Of a stretch of 35,752 nucleotides of DNA, positions 32,476 to 35,752 are shown piece after piece (position 1 is the first letter of the stretch; every line of letters starts with the position of its first letter). A program made the translations under genes and the position numbers. Source of the DNA: Fimbriimonas ginsengisoli (GTDB lineage: Bacteria > Armatimonadota > Fimbriimonadia > Fimbriimonadales > Fimbriimonadaceae). The notes below the pieces were generated by a model. The model searched no databases, was not told where the DNA came from, and saw only the letters and a program-made list of their open reading frames with translations. The DNA lies in assembly GCA_016179045.1 (NCBI GenBank), contig JACOSL010000019.1:1-35752 (forward strand), written 5' to 3'.

Positions 32476-34196
32476 ACCAGCCGACCGGCTTCGGGCTGCT
32501 CTCCGGCGTGGTGTTTCTCCCCATCGTGGGCGCTTTGCTCGTCGCGTTGATCCCTAAGGCGCAGGTGGCCGCAATCCGCTATGCCGCCCTTATCGCGTCG
32601 GTCGCCACCTTCGGCCTTTCGGTCGTGCTGTTACATGGATTCTCGAGCAGCACCTTCCACTTTCAGTGGGTCGAGTTCGTTCCCTGGATCGCGAGGGCGG
32701 GCATCCACTACCGGGTGGGAGTCGACGGGTTCTCGATTTGGCTCGTGCTGCTGACCACCTTCCTCAGCTTCATATCGGTGTGGTTCAGCTTTTACATCAA
32801 GGACCGCGTGAAGGAGTACATGCTCTTCATGCTCGCGCTCGAGACCGCGATGCTCGGAGTGTTCGTTAGCCTCGATATGATCGTGTTCTACACGTTCTTC
32901 GAGTTCTCGCTGATCCCGATGTACTTCCTGATCGCGATCTGGGGCGGCAACCGAAGGGCGTACGCGTCGCTGAAGTTCTTCCTGTTCACGTTCGCCGGCT
33001 CGATCTTCATGCTCCTTGGCATGATCGTGCTGTTCGTGCTGAATTGGCGGCTCACCGGCACGCCCAGCTTCTCGATCCTCGACATCCAGAGCGCGGTGGC
33101 GAGCGGAAAGCTGTGGGCGGGTTCGCCGCATCTGGAGCCGTGGGTGTTCTGGGCCTTCGCAGTCGCGTTTCTCGTCAAATGCCCGGCGTTCCCGTTCCAC
33201 ACGTGGCTGCCGGACGCCCATGTGGAGGCGCCAACCGCCGGCTCGGTGATCCTTGCCGGCGTCCTGCTGAAGATGGGCACGTACGGGTTTCTGCGGTTCT
33301 GCCTGCCCCTCTTCCCGGACACGCTGCCTTCCCAAGTGCCGATCCTGATGCTCCTCGCCGTGATCGGCATCATTTACGGGGCAGTGGTGGCGGCGGTGCA
33401 GCCCGACCTTAAGAAGCTGGTCGCGTATTCGTCTGTGGCGCACATGGGGTTCGTGATGCTGGGAATCTTCTCGCTCAACCACGCTGGCATCCTCGGTGGC
33501 TCGTTCCAGCAGCTCAGCCATGGTGTCAGTACGGGCGCTTTGTTCCTGCTGGTCGGCCTGATTTACGAGAGGCGGCACACACGCGAGTTCAAAGACTTCG
33601 GCGGGCTCAAGGCGCAGATGCCGATCTTCGCCGCGATCTTCCTCATCATCATGCTCTCCAGCGCGGGGCTGCCCGGCACGAACGGCTTCGTCGGCGAGTT
33701 TCTGGCCCTCCTCGGCGCGGCGGAGACGTGCTTCAACCGCCTGTACGGCCTCGACCCCGCTTTTGTCGTGATCGCGGGCGGGGGCGTGATCCTCGCGGCG
33801 GTCTACCTGCTTTACATGTTCCAGCAAGTGTTCTACGGGCCGAACACCAACCCGGACAACAAGAGGCTGAAGGACCTCAAGCCGTGGGAAGTCGTCATGG
33901 CGGGGAGCTTGGTCGTGCTCGTGTTTTGGGGTGGGCTGTTCCCCAACACGTTCATTGGCCCGATGGAGGCGAGCGCAACCGCCACGCGCCTGATGGCGAC
34001 GCTGCCTGCCGGCCAGCGCCCGGTCTGGTCCGACCCAAGCCAGGAGGTGTCGGCCGCAGGCAATCAGTCGCAGCTCGTGTCGTTGGGCGACGGCCGTTTA
34101 GGCGCCGGAGCGATCATCGCTACGACCGACGTGCACGTTGTCTGGCAAGAGGAGCACCCGCCGGAAGAAGTGGTCAACCACTTAGGAGCTCGCTGA
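32472..34196 (+). CDS. nuoM: NADH-quinone oxidoreductase subunit M
   Basis: A 574-residue antiporter-like membrane subunit. I chose the ATG at 32472, which overlaps the nuoL stop. Recognisable blocks are YHRVGVDGFSIWLVLLTTFL-like RVGVDGFSIWL, ALETAMLGVFVSLDMIVFY, FEFSLIPMYFLI, PAFPFHTWLPDAHVEAPTAG and LKKLVAYSSVAHMGFVMLG. The conserved lysine and glutamate of the proton path are in these blocks. After the last membrane segment, a hydrophilic tail of about 70 residues (from about base 33985) has no equivalent in most NuoM proteins. Confidence 0.95.
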   Translation: MNQPTGFGLLSGVVFLPIVGALLVALIPKAQVAAIRYAALIASVATFGLSVVLLHGFSSSTFHFQWVEFVPWIARAGIHYRVGVDGFSIWLVLLTTFLSFISVWFSFYIKDRVKEYMLFMLALETAMLGVFVSLDMIVFYTFFEFSLIPMYFLIAIWGGNRRAYASLKFFLFTFAGSIFMLLGMIVLFVLNWRLTGTPSFSILDIQSAVASGKLWAGSPHLEPWVFWAFAVAFLVKCPAFPFHTWLPDAHVEAPTAGSVILAGVLLKMGTYGFLRFCLPLFPDTLPSQVPILMLLAVIGIIYGAVVAAVQPDLKKLVAYSSVAHMGFVMLGIFSLNHAGILGGSFQQLSHGVSTGALFLLVGLIYERRHTREFKDFGGLKAQMPIFAAIFLIIMLSSAGLPGTNGFVGEFLALLGAAETCFNRLYGLDPAFVVIAGGGVILAAVYLLYMFQQVFYGPNTNPDNKRLKDLKPWEVVMAGSLVVLVFWGGLFPNTFIGPMEASATATRLMATLPAGQRPVWSDPSQEVSAAGNQSQLVSLGDGRLGAGAIIATTDVHVVWQEEHPPEEVVNHLGAR

Positions 34197-34200
34197 TTCG

Positions 34201-35655
34201 ATGTTCGACTTTCCCGTCCCTCCGGTCGACTGGCTTGCGATCTCGCCGATCGTGATCGTGGTCGTAACCGGCATGCTCGCGCTCTTTGTCGAGATGATTC
34301 GGCCCAAGCGCAACAACAATGGGGTGGTCGGCGTTTGCCTGCTCGGCCTTGTTGCAGCGGCTTGGGCGGTCGGCGTCAACTTCGGCCAGCCGGAGGGCGA
34401 GCTGCTGGCGGGGATGGCGGTGCGCGACCGTTTCGGCCTCGTGTTCGAGCTGCTCATCCTCGGCGCCACTTTCATGTGCCTGCTATTCAGCGAGGGCTAC
34501 CTGCGCGAAAAGCGTATCCCCTTCGGCGAGTTCTATCCGCTCGTGCTTTGGTCCGCGGCAGGGGGCATGGTGATGGCGACCACCCGCAACCTCCTCGTCG
34601 TGTTTCTCGGAATCGAGGTTCTCTCGATTGCGCTCTACGTTCTTGCCGGCATGAGCCGAAGCGAGGAACGCTCGGAAGAATCCGCCCTCAAATACTTTCT
34701 GCTCGGGGCGTTCGCGAGCGGCTTCTTGCTCTATGGCATAGCGTTCGTGTTTGGGGCGACGGGCTCGCTCCACCTGGGCAGCTTGGCCGCCGCGTGGACC
34801 AGCGGCGAGGCGCCCACTCGGGCGATGCTCGTTTTCGGGCTCGCCTTGATCCTTATCGGCCTGGGTTTCAAGAACGCCTTCGTGCCCTTCCACCAATGGA
34901 CTCCCGACGTGTACCAGGGCGCGCCCACCAACGTGACCGCCTTCATGGCCGCCGTCTCGAAGATCGCCGCGATCGCGGCGCTTTGGAGGGTGCTCGAAGG
35001 GGCGCAGGTGCTGTCCGTGATCTGGCTGCCCGCTCTTTCGGCGGTCGCGATCCTTACGATGACGGTGGGGAACCTGGTCGCCATCGTGCAGAAGGATGTC
35101 AAGCGCATCCTCGCCTACAGTTCGATCTCGCATGCGGGCTACGTGCTCGTGGGCGTGCTCGCCCACTTCAAATCACCGGGCGAAATCGGCGCGACGACGG
35201 TGTTCTACTACCTGCTCAGCTACAGCCTGATGACGATAGGCGCGTTTGCGGTGGTTTCTCTTGCCGCCCGCGGTGGACGCGAGGTCACCGGCCTTGCGAG
35301 CTTGAACGGGCTTTGGAAACGCTCGCCGGTCGCCGCGATCTCGCTGCTGGTGTTCGTAATTTCGCTTATCGGCATCCCGCCCACCGCCGGGTTCATCGGC
35401 AAGTTCCTGATCTTCCGCGATGCGCTGCAAACGGGTCTCACGCCGCTCGCGATCGTGCTCGCAGTGAACTCGGTGGTGAGCGTGTACTACTACGTGGGGA
35501 TCGCGCGCGCGGCGTTCGTGGCCGAGGAGGCGGAGGAGGGCGAGGGCGCGGCGATGAACCCGGCTCTCGCGGGCACGTGCGCCCTGTGCGCCGTGGGCGT
35601 GTTTGCGGCAGCCTTCTTGTTCGAGCCGCTCGTTTCCTTCATGGGGCTTCGCTGA
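34201..35655 (+). CDS. nuoN: NADH-quinone oxidoreductase subunit N
   Basis: A 484-residue antiporter-like membrane subunit. Blocks seen are VVFLGIEVLSIALYVLAG, SEESALKYFLLGAFASGFLLYG, KNAFVPFHQWTPDVYQGAPTNV, DVKRILAYSSISHAGYVLVG and GIPPTAGFIGKFLIF. It begins 4 bases after nuoM, and its stop overlaps the next start. It is the last nuo gene of the cluster. Confidence 0.95.
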   Translation: MFDFPVPPVDWLAISPIVIVVVTGMLALFVEMIRPKRNNNGVVGVCLLGLVAAAWAVGVNFGQPEGELLAGMAVRDRFGLVFELLILGATFMCLLFSEGYLREKRIPFGEFYPLVLWSAAGGMVMATTRNLLVVFLGIEVLSIALYVLAGMSRSEERSEESALKYFLLGAFASGFLLYGIAFVFGATGSLHLGSLAAAWTSGEAPTRAMLVFGLALILIGLGFKNAFVPFHQWTPDVYQGAPTNVTAFMAAVSKIAAIAALWRVLEGAQVLSVIWLPALSAVAILTMTVGNLVAIVQKDVKRILAYSSISHAGYVLVGVLAHFKSPGEIGATTVFYYLLSYSLMTIGAFAVVSLAARGGREVTGLASLNGLWKRSPVAAISLLVFVISLIGIPPTAGFIGKFLIFRDALQTGLTPLAIVLAVNSVVSVYYYVGIARAAFVAEEAEEGEGAAMNPALAGTCALCAVGVFAAAFLFEPLVSFMGLR

Positions 35656-35752
35656 TGACCGTCGGCGCTGGCTCGCGCTCGCGGGCGCTTTGGCTGGGCG
35701 TCAGCATGTGGAGCTATTTCCACCCGTGGAAGCAGGGCGCGCTCGACATCCC
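35655..35752 (+). CDS. Start of a downstream gene, possibly a TIM-barrel sugar isomerase
   Basis: The ATG at 35655 overlaps the nuoN stop (TGATG), and the frame is open to the window end. The 32 visible residues include WLGVSMWSYFHPWKQG, which recalls the first strand of sugar-phosphate isomerase/epimerase TIM barrels. Too short for certainty. Confidence 0.4.
   Translation, partial: MTVGAGSRSRALWLGVSMWSYFHPWKQGALDI

Noticed and set aside
32631-33827. Minus-strand open frame of 398 codons inside nuoM
   Set aside because: Antisense to a well-conserved membrane subunit; its charged composition mirrors hydrophobic codons on the other strand.

Overview
The window is a GC-rich bacterial chromosome segment with no tRNA, rRNA, CRISPR array or insertion sequence that I could find. 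A diderm bacterium of the Armatimonadota (Fimbriimonas-like) type is my best guess. The clues are a proteasome-type AAA ATPase outside an actinobacterial context, c-type cytochromes with DUF1573, flagellar fliS, a Zn-type S14, and ribosomal and nuo loci in non-standard arrangements. This is inference from gene content, not a phylogenetic result.

Layout. 1-2735: the 3' end of an RHS/YD-repeat gene whose short tip carries a membrane segment, followed by three tightly packed small single-pass membrane proteins in lower-GC DNA. 2859-7401: a proteasomal ATPase (Mpa/ARC type), an exported DUF1573 protein, and an exported tetraheme cytochrome c with an N-terminal UshA-like domain. 7595-9962: a DnaA paralogue with a decayed DNA-binding domain, then a CBS-GGDEF protein with an unusual C-terminal domain. 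9949-12308 (minus strand): phosphodiester glycosidase and LD-carboxypeptidase. 12586-18661: the distal spc operon (rpsN, rpsH, rplF, rplR, rpsE, rpmD, rplO, secY, adk, map) plus a four-helix membrane protein. 18720-19461: fliS and a small FliT-like gene. 19471-20587 (minus): prfB with its programmed +1 frameshift. 20708-22798: a large exported protein of unknown function. 22839-24219 (minus): a Zn-ribbon protein and class I fructose-bisphosphate aldolase. 24295-24870: an ANTAR response regulator, followed by about 430 bases of non-coding DNA rich in hairpins. 25301-27078 (minus): a CapA-like protein and a DppA-type D-aminopeptidase. 27126-27962: a DUF4349-like membrane protein interrupted by an in-frame TGA. 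28043-35655: nuoH-J-K-L-M-N, the membrane arm of complex I without nuoI. From 35655: the start of another gene.

The spc genes supply ribosome assembly, protein translocation, adenylate balance and N-terminal methionine removal. The nuo genes build the proton-pumping membrane arm of NADH:quinone oxidoreductase and overlap from J to M (ATGA junctions between J-K, K-L and L-M). LdcA, the M55 aminopeptidase, the CapA-like protein and perhaps the phosphodiester glycosidase point to cell-envelope or D-amino-acid turnover.

I see no single dramatic new system. The most unusual items are the RHS-tip cassette of small membrane proteins, the DnaA paralogue with an inverted repeat in front of it, the GGDEF protein with a LeuA-regulatory-like tail, the cytochrome with a CGC-bearing UshA-like domain beside a DUF1573 pseudo-protease, and the DUF4349 gene split by a single stop codon.
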